A stretch of DNA of 64,000 nt, taken from NCBI GenBank assembly GCA_020465985.1, contig JAANYP010005928.1:160459-224458 (forward strand), written 5' to 3'. Below, one piece after another: positions 9,450-21,888 of this stretch. The translations under genes and the position numbers were made by a program. The notes beneath the pieces were generated by a model. That model saw only the letters and a list, made by a program, of their open reading frames with translations. It was not told the DNA's origin and ran no database searches. Source of the DNA: Centrapalus pauciflorus. Taxonomy: Eukaryota > Streptophyta > Magnoliopsida > Asterales > Asteraceae. How positions within the stretch are numbered: the first letter of the stretch is position 1; every line of letters starts with the position of its first letter.

Positions 9450-11198
9450 GACTACGAGAAAAGTGCACGGACTCATGATCTTGAGTTGGCTGCCGTTACC
9501 TTTGCACTGAAGATCTGGCGTCACTATCTTTATGGGACTCGGTGTCAGCTTTACACCGATCATAAGAGTCTCAAACATCTCTTTACTCAAAAGGATCTGA
9601 ATATGAAACAGCGTCGGTCCTTGGAACTTATCAAGGACTATGATTGCGAGATCCTATATCATCCCGGCAAAGCAAATGTGGTCGCGGATGCTTTGAGTAG
9701 AAAGACGTATCCAGAAAAGTGTTGCTATGCCCTAACTCCTGTAGTATTCTCTTCAAATCTTATCGAAGACATCAGATCTGCTCAAGTTGAAGCATTGAAA
9801 GAAGAAAATATCGGTTCTGAAAATCTTAAAGGGCAACTTCAATTTCTATCTATGAATTATTTAGGACTTCATTGTCTCAAGGGAAACCGAATCTGGATTC
9901 CTAATTATGGTTCTATCCGCAACACTCTTCTATCTGAAGCCCATCAGTCTAAGTTATCTGTTCATCCTGGCAGCTCAAAGATGTACTTCGATCTGAAAGC
10001 TGACTATTGGTGGCCAGGAATGAATAAAGACAACGGTTTATATGTTGAAAGCTGCAGAATCTGTCAAATGGTTAAGGCAGAACATCAGAAACCCTTCGGG
10101 GATATGCAACCACTGCCAGTTCCTGAGTGGAAGTGGGAGCATATAACAATGGACTTCATTACGAAGTTGCCGAAAACCAAGAGACAGCACGACTCTATCT
10201 GGGTGGTCGTGGATCGTTTAACAAAGTCAGCTCACTTCATACCGATGAAAGAGACATATTCTCTCGATAAACTAGCACAGATGTACATTACCGAGATCAT
10301 CTCTCGTCATGGTGTGCCGAAATCTATTTTCTGTGATCGTGATAGTCGTTTCACTTCAAGATTTTGGAAAGCGCTGCAAGAAGGGATGGGTACTCCAATT
10401 TCTATGAGTACAGCTTATCACCCAAGTGCAGATGGCCAAAGTGAACGTACTATCTTAACTCTTGAAGATATGCTTCATGCCTGTGTTCTTGATCCAGGTG
10501 GTAACTGGGATGACCACTTGCCTCTGGTCGAATTCTCGTATAACAACAGTTATCTTTCAACGATCAAGATGGCTCCTTTTGAAGCTTTGTACGGTCGAAA
10601 ATGCAGAACTCCCACCTGTTGGCGCGAAACAGGTGAATCGCCTATAGCGGGTCCGGCCCTTCTACAGTTGACACACGAGAAGATTCAACTTGTTAGAAGG
10701 AATATACTTGAAGCTCAAAGCAAGAAGAAGTCTTACTATGACAATCGACACAGATCTATCAGTTTTGCGGTTAACGATTGGGTGATGCTGAAAGTATCTC
10801 CAATGAAGAATGTGGTAAGATTCATAAAGAGAAATAAACTAGCTCCGAGATTCATCGGTCCGTTCAAGATTGTCGAAAAGATAGGAAATCAATCTTATCG
10901 TCTTGAACTGCCAGCGGACTTATCTGGAATACATCCTCTATTCCATGTTAGTCACTTGAGAAAGAGCTTAGCTGATGATAGAGAAGTGCAGATACCACAT
11001 GTTAACCTGCAAATTGATGAGAAGCTTGGAGTGGTTGAAGAGCCAGAAAGTATTCTGGACTCGAAGACCAAAAAGCTTCGAAATAAAGAAATACAGATGG
11101 TGCTCGTCCAGTGGAAACACCACAAAGGTTCGCATCAGTCTTGGGAATCAAGAGATGTCATGAAAGCTACCTATCCAAGTCTGTTCGAACATAGCTAA
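9450..11198 (+). CDS. Chromovirus pol fragment: RNase H (partial), integrase, chromodomain; open frame
   Basis: Uninterrupted frame (570 codons from the first ATG at 9486). It starts inside RNase H (ELAAVTFALKIW, LYTDHKSLKHL) and runs through DALSRK, the integrase zinc region (HQSKLSVHPGSS then CRICQMVKAEH), the first Asp in ITMDFITKLP, the second in CDRDSRFTSRF, and Glu in YHPSADGQSER. It ends in a chromodomain with LVQWKHHKGSHQSWE at about residues 535-550. All integrase catalytic and zinc residues are present, unlike the second copy. It lacks protease, RT and a start region, so it is a deletion remnant, although its frame is the cleanest pol in the element. Confidence 0.88.
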   Translation, partial: DYEKSARTHDLELAAVTFALKIWRHYLYGTRCQLYTDHKSLKHLFTQKDLNMKQRRSLELIKDYDCEILYHPGKANVVADALSRKTYPEKCCYALTPVVFSSNLIEDIRSAQVEALKEENIGSENLKGQLQFLSMNYLGLHCLKGNRIWIPNYGSIRNTLLSEAHQSKLSVHPGSSKMYFDLKADYWWPGMNKDNGLYVESCRICQMVKAEHQKPFGDMQPLPVPEWKWEHITMDFITKLPKTKRQHDSIWVVVDRLTKSAHFIPMKETYSLDKLAQMYITEIISRHGVPKSIFCDRDSRFTSRFWKALQEGMGTPISMSTAYHPSADGQSERTILTLEDMLHACVLDPGGNWDDHLPLVEFSYNNSYLSTIKMAPFEALYGRKCRTPTCWRETGESPIAGPALLQLTHEKIQLVRRNILEAQSKKKSYYDNRHRSISFAVNDWVMLKVSPMKNVVRFIKRNKLAPRFIGPFKIVEKIGNQSYRLELPADLSGIHPLFHVSHLRKSLADDREVQIPHVNLQIDEKLGVVEEPESILDSKTKKLRNKEIQMVLVQWKHHKGSHQSWESRDVMKATYPSLFEHS

Positions 11199-11964
11199 CT
11201 TCGGGGACGAAGTTTGTGCATGGTGGAGCCCATTCTGTAACAACCTAGCTTTTAACCGAACTGTAATTTCTGTGTTTGACTTAAATAATGTAATTTTAAT
11301 TACATTATTTTATTTTAATTTAATTAAATATTAAATTATTTAATTAAGTTAAATATTATAAATTATAGCAAGATACATGACACGAATTAAAATTGTGGCA
11401 CACAAATAAAAGATTAGAAATGTAACTGTTTTTGTAATTTTATTTAAAAGTAATGAGAAATATATAATTATACTTAAAATTATATATTATGTTAAATTAT
11501 AAAATTTAATTACTAAAAGAAAGAGATAAACAAAAGTTTATTGCTTGAAATGAGAGTTTTGAGAATTAAGAAAATATATATGCTTAAATGGACATCTGCT
11601 CATTTTCCCCAAAACAAAACTCTCTGCTCTCTCTCTATACCCACGGTTCCTTCATCTTCATCTTCATCTTCTCCTTCTAAATCCATCAATTTGCAACAAG
11701 AAATCAAGAATTAAACCAAGATTATCAACAAACAAGCATCACGTTACAACATTCTACAAAGATTCAAGGTAATTTTTATGTTTAAATGTGTTCAGTAGGT
11801 TCAAATTTAACCTACGGTTTCTAGAATTTTTAAAAGTTTCAAAATGAGTTCAAAATGTATCAAATAGAAACATCAATAACCATTTTAATCATAGCTTTGT
11901 TACTGAAATCGAAAGAAAAACAGAAAGAAAAAGTGTAACAGTGTGTGTTGGTGTGTTTGCATGG

Positions 11965-12365
11965 GAACCGAGACCCATGTCTCGGTACCGAAACTCAATT
12001 GAAGGATACCGAAACCTTATGGTTTCAGTACTAAGATGTTTAATGATACCGAAACCACACCCCATGTAGTACCGAGACCCATTTATGTTACCGAAACCAT
12101 TGAAGGTTTCGGTACAAATCTTGATACCAAAAAATATATATACTGAAACTTTTGGAATACTGAAACCTATAAAGGTTTCGGTACATTACCGAAATCCACC
12201 TAAGTGAAGTACCGAAACATACATAATATATATAGAAACCATAAATTTACCAAAACTATACATGTTAATACCGAAAACATGAAACTACCGAGACTCACAA
12301 TGGAACACTGAGACATACCGAAACCTTTTTAAGGTTTCGGTAATCCTATACCCACCTACCGAAAC
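11965..12365 (+). repeat. ACCGAAACC palindromic motif cluster in chromovirus LTR
   Basis: Many copies of ACCGAAACC or ACCGAGACC and the reverse complement GGTTTCGGT. Some form near-perfect hairpins, such as TACCGAAACCTT with AAGGTTTCGGTA around three T bases at about 12318-12344. Repeated in the last LTR at about 19794-20195. Confidence 0.8.
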
Positions 12366-12417
12366 AATTCAGCAACCTTTTCTTTCGTTTTCTTTCTTGA
12401 ATTCGGGTGAATCATGC

Positions 12418-12420
<3 letters not shown>

Positions 12421-12485
<65 letters not shown>
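12421..12485. repeat. (TA)n microsatellite in LTR
   Basis: Alternating TA after a short TG run. The open frames across it encode only Tyr-Ile repeats. Confidence 0.95.
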
Positions 12486-12489
<4 letters not shown>

Positions 12490-12698
12490 CATGTCAGAGT
12501 GCTATGATACGTCTACATATATAAACTATGAAATGAGATATGTGTGCATGTGTGTATGTACCACAAGACATCAAGATATATATCATGCATGTGTGTGTAT
12601 ATATATTATATACATGTCTGAGTGCTATTATACATGTACATATATACACTATGAAATGAGATGTGTGTGCATGTGTGTATGTACCAAAAGACATCAAG

Positions 12699-12800
<102 letters not shown>

Positions 12801-14195
12801 ATTGTGTGCATTGGGTATAAAAGAGCATAAGTGTGATCAAACTTGAAAACATATAAATATATAAAAGTGATCATTTTTATAAATAACTGTTAAAACACAC
12901 TTATAATTGATACAAGGCACAAAATCTATAAACTTTTTAATCTTAAAAGGGATATTATGATATAAATATGACAAAAGTCACACATGTCCATGAAAATGGA
13001 CATAAAAGTTTATAAGTTATCAGAATCAGATCAATTAAAGTTTAAAACTAACGTTCTTGCAAAATGATAAAATGTTGGACAGGTTCAGTTAAATTCTGAA
13101 CATAGATTCAAAGAATTAAAGAGATTGACAGCGGGTCAAAGACTTGAAAAGAAAGGCCAGAGCTCTGATTAAAGATAAAATCCTGAGATAACTCAGGTGG
13201 TGGATTATAAATCTGCTTGATAAAGACCCCAGACCTGTGAGTTATAGATATTCAGTTTTACATGCAAGATTTCCGGTTGAGACATATTGTTGATAATAGA
13301 TTATATTGACATTCATACATGATCAGCTGAATTGAGACCTGTGCACACCATGGTTCGGTGATGCCCAGTGTATCATGATAGCTATTTGATTATCATTTCA
13401 TATGACATTGCATTTACAGTTTCTTTCAGATATTGATATGAGATTTATTGCTATCATGACTTTGATTAATTATGCTTCACTACTGATCGCATCCTTGACA
13501 TATCGATTCAGCTTAATATGATTAGCTTAGACGGTCTATTGTTCTAGACCATGCTACTTCACCAGTTCTATTGAACTTGGTATGATACTCCGATGTTCCG
13601 CCATGTTGATTTACTGGTAGCTAGCCCAGTATGTGGCTGATCCCCACGATTTAAGCGTGAGCGTGGTTTGAACATCATCCGATTCTATGATTTCTATGTC
13701 TCAATCATGAGTGGCTGTAGCGGCAGTCAAGATATATCATGCTAAGACCTATGATCCGCTTGATAATGCATGTTAATCTGAAAATCTATATTATCACTAA
13801 GCTTTGCTTACAGTTGCTACTTTACATCTTTACAGGAAGAGATAAAAGAAAGTCACCTGCTGGACCTAGTACTTAGGTCATTCAAGATCCAAGTTTTGAA
13901 GCTTTCATAGACCACTACTCAACGAACCCTTCGGTACTGATTGGAAGATGACAATTGTGGTGGTTTTGGGTAGACTTGATATGATTGTATGATGTAATGT
14001 AGTAGATTAGATAGTACCCTTTATAAGTTTAATTTGAAAATTGTAATCTATATTAAACTTAATTCTAATATGTTTGTATTTGAAATTTATAATTCCGCAA
14101 CTTAATTACCCTATCTTAGTATGATTGATATCGTATTGCATGATGTGGGACCTAGACTCGTGACTACCGCCCCGTAAGGGGTGGTCTTCACAGGA

Positions 14196-14208
14196 TGGTA
14201 TCAGAGCC
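14196..14208 (+). promoter_or_regulatory. Chromovirus primer binding site (initiator Met-tRNA)
   Basis: TGGTATCAGAGCC three bases after the LTR end at 14192. Confidence 0.85.
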
Positions 14209-14391
14209 CATAGTTTGAGTGAATCAAGTATTACATGAGTATACTTGGTCTCAAACTGAAGCAATACATATGTATCAATCATTTAGGTGGTTTGAACTGA
14301 GATAGGATGTATAGACTATTAGGATGGGAAAAAGGGTACACAGATCTAAGTCTATAAACTGATAGTTGAATGATTTTAATTTTCAGTTAAG

Positions 14392-16175
14392 ATGTCAGGA
14401 TCAGGATCAGGTGACATTCCCAACAACATGACCCCACAGCAAATGTTTGAAATGATGCAACAACTTTTAGCCTAACATTCTGAACAACAAAATAAGATTC
14501 TGCAAGAACAATTTCAGGCCAGAGATGAGGCCGAAGCTAAAAGACGTGAAGATAAAAAGAATAAGCGAAAAGAAAAGCAAGTCCAGAATAGTGACTCTGA
14601 TTCTGATAACTCAAACCCGGAAACCCAAGTTGTACAGCCAAAAGGTTGTAAATTTAAAGATTTTAAAGCGAGCGGTGCCCTGAACTTTGAGGGTACAGTA
14701 AATCCAATTCAGGCGATGGATTGGATCAGCCATACTGAAGAGATCTTTAGAATCTCTGACTGCTTAGATTCAAAGAAAGTGAGCTATGCTTCTGCGTTGT
14801 TTGTCGGCGCTGCCCGTGCATGGTGGAAGACTCAAAGAAGCATTTATGGCGAGGAAGTAATACAGACTTTAGAATGGAACCAGTTCCTTGACATGTTCAA
14901 CGCCAAGTATTGTCCTGTTGATCAACGAGACAAGATGGAAGTTCAACTGATGCAGCTGACTCAAGGAACCAAGACTGTTGACGAATATGAACATGAATTC
15001 TCGCGACTCTGCGGCTACTCCTCGTATCAAGTAGCTACTGAGGAAAGAAAGATGAATCGATTTCGCGTAGGACTTAATCCAAGATACCGACATCTGATGA
15101 GTGCCATAAAGTATAAGAGTTATTTGGAAATGGTAGAAGCGGACAGACAGATCGAGAGGGGATATTTGGAGTATGGTGATCAGCTCTACGCTCCATCAGC
15201 AAATCCGACATGTCCTTCTCCTCCAAAGAATCAAAGATTCGACAGATTCTTCAAACCAAACAAGTCTCAGTCCCAGCAATCTCAGCGGTACATTTCGCCA
15301 CAGAAAGTCCTAGCTTATTCTCTCACGAATGAACCCCGATTTTGTAAAAGATGCAGAAAATCCCACATGGGGTTGTGTAATCCAGACGACGTTACATGCT
15401 TTGCATGCAGCAAAATTGGTCACAGTAGCGAAGAGTGTCCACAACGAGGACTCGGATGTGCGAAATGTGGGAAGCGCGGACATTTCATGTATCAGTGTCG
15501 CAGCGGGCAACGAGGTCAGTCACAATCGTCAGCTGGAGGGTCTACAATGAAAAGTTCAGCTGCAACACCAACAGCAAGAACCCGCACATTTCAGATAACA
15601 GCGGAAGAAGCAAAAGAAACACCTGACGTGGTTACCGGTATGTTCATGCTTAACTCAATCCCTGCCCGTGTATTATTCGATTCCGGTGCTAGTCGCTCCT
15701 TCATATCAACTTCTTTTGCACAAAGATTATATAAATCTCCATCCAAGCTTCCTGTGGTGATTGATATTGAGACAGCCAGTAACAAGTATGTTATGGCTGA
15801 TTCTGTTTACCGTAACTGCACTTTAGTCGTTGATAACATCGTATTCAATCTTGATCTCATCCGGATACCGTCGAAAGAATTTGATGTCATCATCGGCATG
15901 GACTGGCTAATGAATAACGAGGCTACGATCGTCTGTAATCGGCGAATCATCAGAATTAAGTCTGCAGACGGCCGAGTATTGGAAATCAAAGGCGAGAAGC
16001 GAAAAGGTGCTCACTGCTTCATTTCTGTAGAAAAAGCGTATAGGTGTCTGTCTAAGGGTTATCAATCTTACATATGCTATGTCTCATCTGAATCTAACTC
16101 TAAAGCCCAAAATAAATCCATATCTGATATCCCAATCGTCTGTGAGTTCCCAGACGTGTTTCTGATGATATTTCT
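14392..16175 (+). pseudogene. Chromovirus Gag-protease, early stop and frameshift
   Basis: Starts MSGSGSGDIPNN at 14392. A TAA at 14473-14475 interrupts it after 27 codons; the same frame then runs open from there to 16218. Contents: retrotransposon gag domain (DWISHTEEIFRIS through FRVGLNPRY, about 14716-15100), two CCHC knuckles (CFACSKIGHSSEEC and CAKCGKRGHFMYQC, about 15400-15500), and a retropepsin with LFDSGASRSFIS at about 15672-15710. Near 16160 one base appears missing, so the frame leaves the family sequence and ends 16218. The product would be the capsid/nucleocapsid and protease. Confidence 0.88.
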
Positions 16176-19022
16176 GGAGTGCCACCAGAACGTCAAGTCG
16201 AGTTCGGCATTGACTTAGTTCCTGGTGCGGCTCCCATTGCCAAAGCTCCCTATAGACTTACACCTGCAGAAATGCAGGAAATGTCGAAACAATTGCAAGA
16301 ACTGTTAGAAAAGGGATTTATCCGACCGAGTTCATGTCCATGGGGTGCACCTGTCTTATTCGTTAAGAAGAAAGACGGAACTTTTCGAATGTGCATCGAT
16401 TATCGAGAATAAATATCATCTGCCCAGAATTGATGATTTATTCGATCAGCTACAAGGAGCCAGCTACTTCTCGAAAATAGATCTTCGTTCTGGGTATCAT
16501 CAGTTGGAAGTCAGAGATAAGGATATTCCGAAGACAGCCTTCCGAACAAGATACGGTCATTACGAATTTCTCGTAATGTCGTTTGGTTTAACGAATGCAC
16601 CAGCGGCGTTCATGGACCTCATGAATCCCGTGTGCAGACCGATGCTGGATAAGTCAGTTATCGTATTCATAGACGATATTCTGATTTACTCCAAAACGGA
16701 GGCTGATCATGCTATTCATTTGCAGCAATTGCTAGAGTTACTGAGAAAAGAAAGACTCTATGCAAAATTTTCTAAGTGCGAATTCTGGCTCAGACAGGTA
16801 TAACTTTACATTGTCTTGAGCTATTCCTTAAGCATTCTTTGATTGTACAAAACTTGAAACTCTTTTTTGTTGTTTTTATAGATTCAATTCCTTGGCAATG
16901 TTGTTTCTGGCGAAGGTATTTCTGTCGATCCTTCTAAAGTCGAGGCCGTTCAAAAATGGCAAACGCCTCGCAATGCCTCCGAAATAAGAAGTTTCCTTGG
17001 ATTGGCCGATTATTATCGGCGATTCATAAAGGACTTCTCGAAGATTGCTGTGCCACTTACGATGTTAACACGAAAGAATACTCCTTTCGTTTGGACCGAT
17101 AAACAGCAAGAGGCATTTGACATTCTGAAACAGAAGCTTATTCAAGCGCCGATCCTAGCCTTACCAGAAGGCAATGATGATTTTGTCGTTTACAGCGACG
17201 CATCTGGTACTGGCTTAGGATGTGTTCTCATGCAAAGGGGGAAAGTAATTGCCTACGCTTCAAGGCAATTAAAAGACTACGAGAAAAGTGCACCGACTCA
17301 TGATCTTGAGTTGGCTGCCGTTACCTTTGCACTGAAGATCTGGCGTCACTATCTTTATGGGACTCGGTGTCAGCTTTACACCGATCATAAGAGTCTCAAA
17401 CATCTCTTTACTCAAAAGGATCTGAATATGAAACAGCGTCGGTCCTTGGAACTTATCAAGGACTATGATTGCGAGATCCTATATCATCCCGGCAAAGCAA
17501 ATGTGGTCGCGGATGCTTTGAGTAGAAAGACGTATCCAGAAAAGTGTTGCTATGCCCTAACTCCTGTAGTATTCTCTTCAGATCTTATCGAAGACATCAG
17601 ATCTGCTCAAGTTGAAGCATTGAAAGAAGAAAATATCGGTTCTGAAAATCTTAAAGGGCAACTTCAATTTCTATCTATGAATCATTTAGGACTTCATTGT
17701 CTCAAGGGAAACCGAATCTGGATTTCTAATTATGGTTCTATCCGCAACACTCTTCTATCTGAAGCCCATCAGTCTAAGTTATCTGTTCTTCCTGGCAGCT
17801 CAAAGATGTACTTCGATCTGAAAGCTGACTATTGGTGGCCAGGAATGAAGAAAGACATCGGTTTATATGTTGAAAGCTGCAGAATCTGTCAAATGGTTAA
17901 GGCAGAACATTAAAAACCCTTCGGGGATATGCAACCACTGCCAGTTCCTGAGTGGAAGTGGGAGCATATAACAATGGACTTGATTACGAAGTTGCCAAAA
18001 ACCAAGAGACACCACGACTCTATCTGGGTGGTCGTGGATCGTTTAACAAAGTCAGCTCATTTCATACCGATGAAAGAGACATATTCTCTCGATAAACTGG
18101 CACAGATGTACATTACCGAGATCATCTCTCGTCATGGTGTGCCGAAATCTATTGTCTGTGATCGTGATAGTCGTTTCACTTCAAGATTTTGGAAAGCGCT
18201 GCAAGAAGGGATGGGTACTCGAATTTCTATGAGTACAACTTATCGCCCAAGTGCAGATGGCCAAAGTGAACGTAATATCTTAACTCTTGAAGATATGCTT
18301 CGTGCCTGTGTTCTTGATCTAGGTGGTAACTGGGATGACCACTTGCCTCTGGTCGAATTCTCGTATAACAACAGTTATCTTTCAACGATCAAGATGGCTC
18401 CTTTTGAAGCTTGTACGGTCGAAAATGCAGAACTCCCACCTGTTGGCGCGAAACAGGTGAATCGCCTATAGCGGGTCCTGCCCTTCTACAGTTGACACAC
18501 GAGAAGATTCAACTTGTTAGAAGGAATATACTTGAAGCTCAAAGCAGGCAGAAGTCTTACTATGACAATCGACACAGATCTATCAGTTTTGCGGTTAACG
18601 ATTGGGTGATGCTGAAAGTATCTCCAATGAAGAATGTGGTAAGATTCATAAAGAGAAATAAACTAGCTCCGAGATTCATCGTTCCGTACAAGATTGTCGA
18701 AAAGATAGGAAATCAATCTTATCGTCTTGAACTGCCAGCGGACTTATCTGGAATACATCCTGTATTCCATGTTAGTCACTTGAGAAAGAGCTTAGCTGAT
18801 GAAAGAGAAGTGCAGATACCACATGTTAACCTGCAAATTGATGAGAAGCTTCGAGTGGTTGAAGAGCCTGAAAGTATTCTGGACTCGAAGACCAAAAAGC
18901 TTCGAAATAAAGAAATACAGATGGTGCTCGTCCAGTGGAAACACCACAAAGGTTCGCATCAGTCTTGGGAATCAAGAGATGTCATGAAAGCTGCCTATCC
19001 AAGTCTGTTCGAACATAGTTAA
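16176..19022 (+). pseudogene. Chromovirus pol: RT, RNase H, integrase, chromodomain, with breaks and a candidate intron
   Basis: RT begins around PPERQVEFGIDLVPG. After CIDYRE (about 16410) roughly 20 bases are missing and the frame changes. Then DLRSGYHQLEV, MSFGLTNAPAAF and the catalytic FIDD box (about 16666). The 84-bp candidate intron is at 16798-16881, then FLGNVVSGEGI and ADYYRRFIKDF. RNase H has VYSDASGTGLG and LYTDHKSLKH. In integrase the second zinc His is Leu (LSVLPGSS), a TAA is at 17911-17913, and a one-base deletion near 18411 shifts the chromodomain part (18411-19022). The parallel fragment at 9450-11198 lacks these three changes. Confidence 0.9.
16798..16881 (+). other. Candidate 84-nt intron inside the chromovirus RT
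   Basis: GTATAACTTTAC at the 5' end and a T-rich tract ending GTTTTTATAG. It lies between a CAG codon at the end of FWLRQ and an ATT codon that resumes IQFLGNV. Phase 0, AT-rich, not part of the RT family sequence, and carries an in-frame TAA at 16801-16803. Flanking RT text is continuous if it is removed. It is a multiple of three, but translating through it stops at once. Confidence 0.7.
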
Positions 19023-20251
19023 CTTCGGGGACGAAGTTTGTGCGTGGTGGAGCCCATTCTGTAACAACCTAGCTTTTAACCGAACTGTAATTTCTGTGTT
19101 TGACTTAAATAATGTAATTTTAATTACATTATTTTATTTTAATTTAATTAAATATTAAATTATTTAATTAAGTTAAATATTATAAATTATAGCAAGATAC
19201 TTGACACGAATTAAAATTGTGGCACACAAATAAAAGATTAGAAATGTAGCTGTTTTTGTAATTTTATTTAAAAGTAATGAGAAATATATAATTATACTTA
19301 AAATTATATATTATGTTAAATTATAAAATTTAATTACTAAAAGAAAGAGATAAACAAAAGTTTATTGCTTCAAATGAGAGTTTTGAGAATTAAGAAAATA
19401 TATATGCTTAAATGGACATCTGCTTATTTTCCCCAAAACAAAACTCTCTGCTCTCTCTATACCCACAGTTCCTTAATCTTCATCTTCATCTTCTCCTTCT
19501 AAATCCATCAATTTGCAACAAGAAATCAAGAATTAAACCAAGATTATCAACAAACAAGCATCACGTTACAACATTCTACAAAGATTCAAGGTAATTTTTA
19601 TGTTTAAATGTGTTCAGTAGGTTCAAATTTAACCTACGGTTTCTAGAATTTTTAAAAGTTTCAAAATGAGTTCAAAATGTATCAAATAGAAACATCAATA
19701 ACCATTTTAAGCATAGCTTTGTTACTGAAATCGAAAGAAAAACAGAAAGAAAAAGTGTAACAGTGTGTGTTGGTGTGTTTGCATGGGAACCGAGACCCAT
19801 GTCTCGGTACCGAAACTCAATTGAAGGATACCGAAACCTTATGGTTTCAGTACTAAGATGTTTAATGATACCGAAACCACACCCCATGTAGTACCGAGAC
19901 CCATTTATGTTACCGAAACCATTGAAGGTTTCGGTACAAATCTTGATACCAAAAAATATATATACTGAAACTTTCGGAATACTGAAACCTATACCGAAAC
20001 CTTTAAGGTTTCGGTACATTACCGAAATCCACCTAAGTGAAGTACCGAAACATACATAATATATATAGAAACCATAAATCTACCAAGACTATACATGTTA
20101 ATACCGAAAACATGAAACTACCGAGAATCACAATGAAACACTGAGACATACCGAAACCTTTTTAAGGTTTCGGTAATCCAATACCCACCTACCGAAACAA
20201 TTCAGCAACCTTTTCTTTCGTTTTCTTTCTTGAATTCGGGTGAATCATGCA

Positions 20252-20309
<58 letters not shown>
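20252..20309. repeat. (TG)n(TA)n microsatellite in LTR
   Basis: TG run followed by TA run, at the place of the 12421-12485 tract in the middle LTR. Confidence 0.95.
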
Positions 20310-20312
<3 letters not shown>

Positions 20313-20521
20313 CATGTCAGAGTGCTATGATACGTGTACATATATAAACTATGAAATGAGATATGTGTGCATGTGTGTATGTACCACAAGACATCAAGAT
20401 ATATATCATGCATGTGTGTGTGTATATATATTATATACATGTCAGAGTGTTATGATACATGTACATATATAAACTATGAAATGAGATGTGTGTGCATGTG
20501 TGTATGTACCAAAAGACATCA

Positions 20522-20523
<2 letters not shown>

Positions 20524-20561
<38 letters not shown>
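20524..20561. repeat. (TA)n microsatellite in LTR
   Basis: Short TA tract at the position of the long 12699-12797 tract in the middle LTR. Confidence 0.93.
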
Positions 20562-20563
<2 letters not shown>

Positions 20564-21888
20564 ATTGTGTGCATTGGGTATAAAAGAGCATAAGTGTGAT
20601 CAAACTTGAAAACATATAAATATATAAAAGTGATCATTTTTATAAATAACTGTTAAAACACACTTATAATTGATACAAGGCACAAAATGTATAAACTTTT
20701 TAATCTTAAAAGGGATATTATGATATAAATATGAAAAAAGTCACACATGTCCATAAAAATGGACATGAAAGTTTATAAGTTATCAGAATCAGATCAATTA
20801 AAGTTTAAAACTAACGTTCTTGCAAAATGATAAAATGTTGGACAGGTTCAGTTAAATTCTGAACATAGATTCAAAGAATTAAAGAGATTGACAGTGGGTC
20901 AAAGACTTGAAAAGAAAGGCCAGAGCTCTGATTAAAGATAAAATCCTGAGATAACTCAGGTGGTGGATTATAAATCTGCTTGATAAAGACCCCAGACCTG
21001 TGAGTTATAGATATTCAGTTTTACATGCAAGATTTCCGGTTGAGTTCGGTGATGCCCAGTGTATCATGATAGCCATTTGATTATCATTTCATATGACATT
21101 GCATTTACAGTTTCTTTCAGATATTGATATGAGATTTATTGCTATCATGACTTTGATTAATTATGCTTCACTACTGATCGCATCCTTGACATATCGATTC
21201 AGCTTAATATGATTAGCTTAGACGGTCTACTGTTCTAGACCATGCTACTTCACCAGTTCTATTGAACTTGGTATGATACTCCGATGTTCCGCCATGTTGA
21301 TTTACTGGTAGCTAGCCCAGTATGTGGCTGATCCCCACGATTTAAGCGTGAGCGTGGTTTGAACATCATCCGATTCTATGATTTCTATGTCTCAATCATG
21401 AGTGGCTGTAGCGGCAGTCAAGATATATCATGCTAAGACCTATGATCCGCTTGATAATGCATGTTAATCTGAAAATCTATATTATCACTAAGCTTTGCTT
21501 ACAGTTGCTACTTTACATTTTTACAGGAAGAGATAAAGGAAAGTCACCTGCTGGACCTAGTACTTAGGTCATTCAAGATCCAAGTTTTGAAGCTTTCATA
21601 GACCACTACTCAACGAACCCTTCGGTGCTGATTGGAAGATGACAATTGTGGTGGTTTTGGGTAGACTTGATATGATTGTATGATGTAATGTAGTAGATTA
21701 GATAGTACCCTTTATAAGTTTAATTTGAAAATTGTAATCTATATTAAACTTAATTCTAATATGTTTGTATTTGTAATTTATAATTCCGCAACTTAATTAC
21801 CTTATCTTAGTATGATTGATATCGTATTGCATGATGTGGGACCTAGACTCGTGACTACCACCCCGTAAGGGGTGGTCTTCACAGATTA

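Larger units (their letters stand above)
19060..21883 (+). repeat. Chromovirus 3' LTR
   Basis: 2824 bp, TG...CA, ends GGTCTTCACA directly before GATTA. Differs from the middle LTR by about 1% substitutions, shorter TA tracts, an extra palindrome (TACCGAAACCTTT followed by AAGGTTTCGGTA near 19992) and a deletion of about 70 bp near 21045. Confidence 0.92.
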
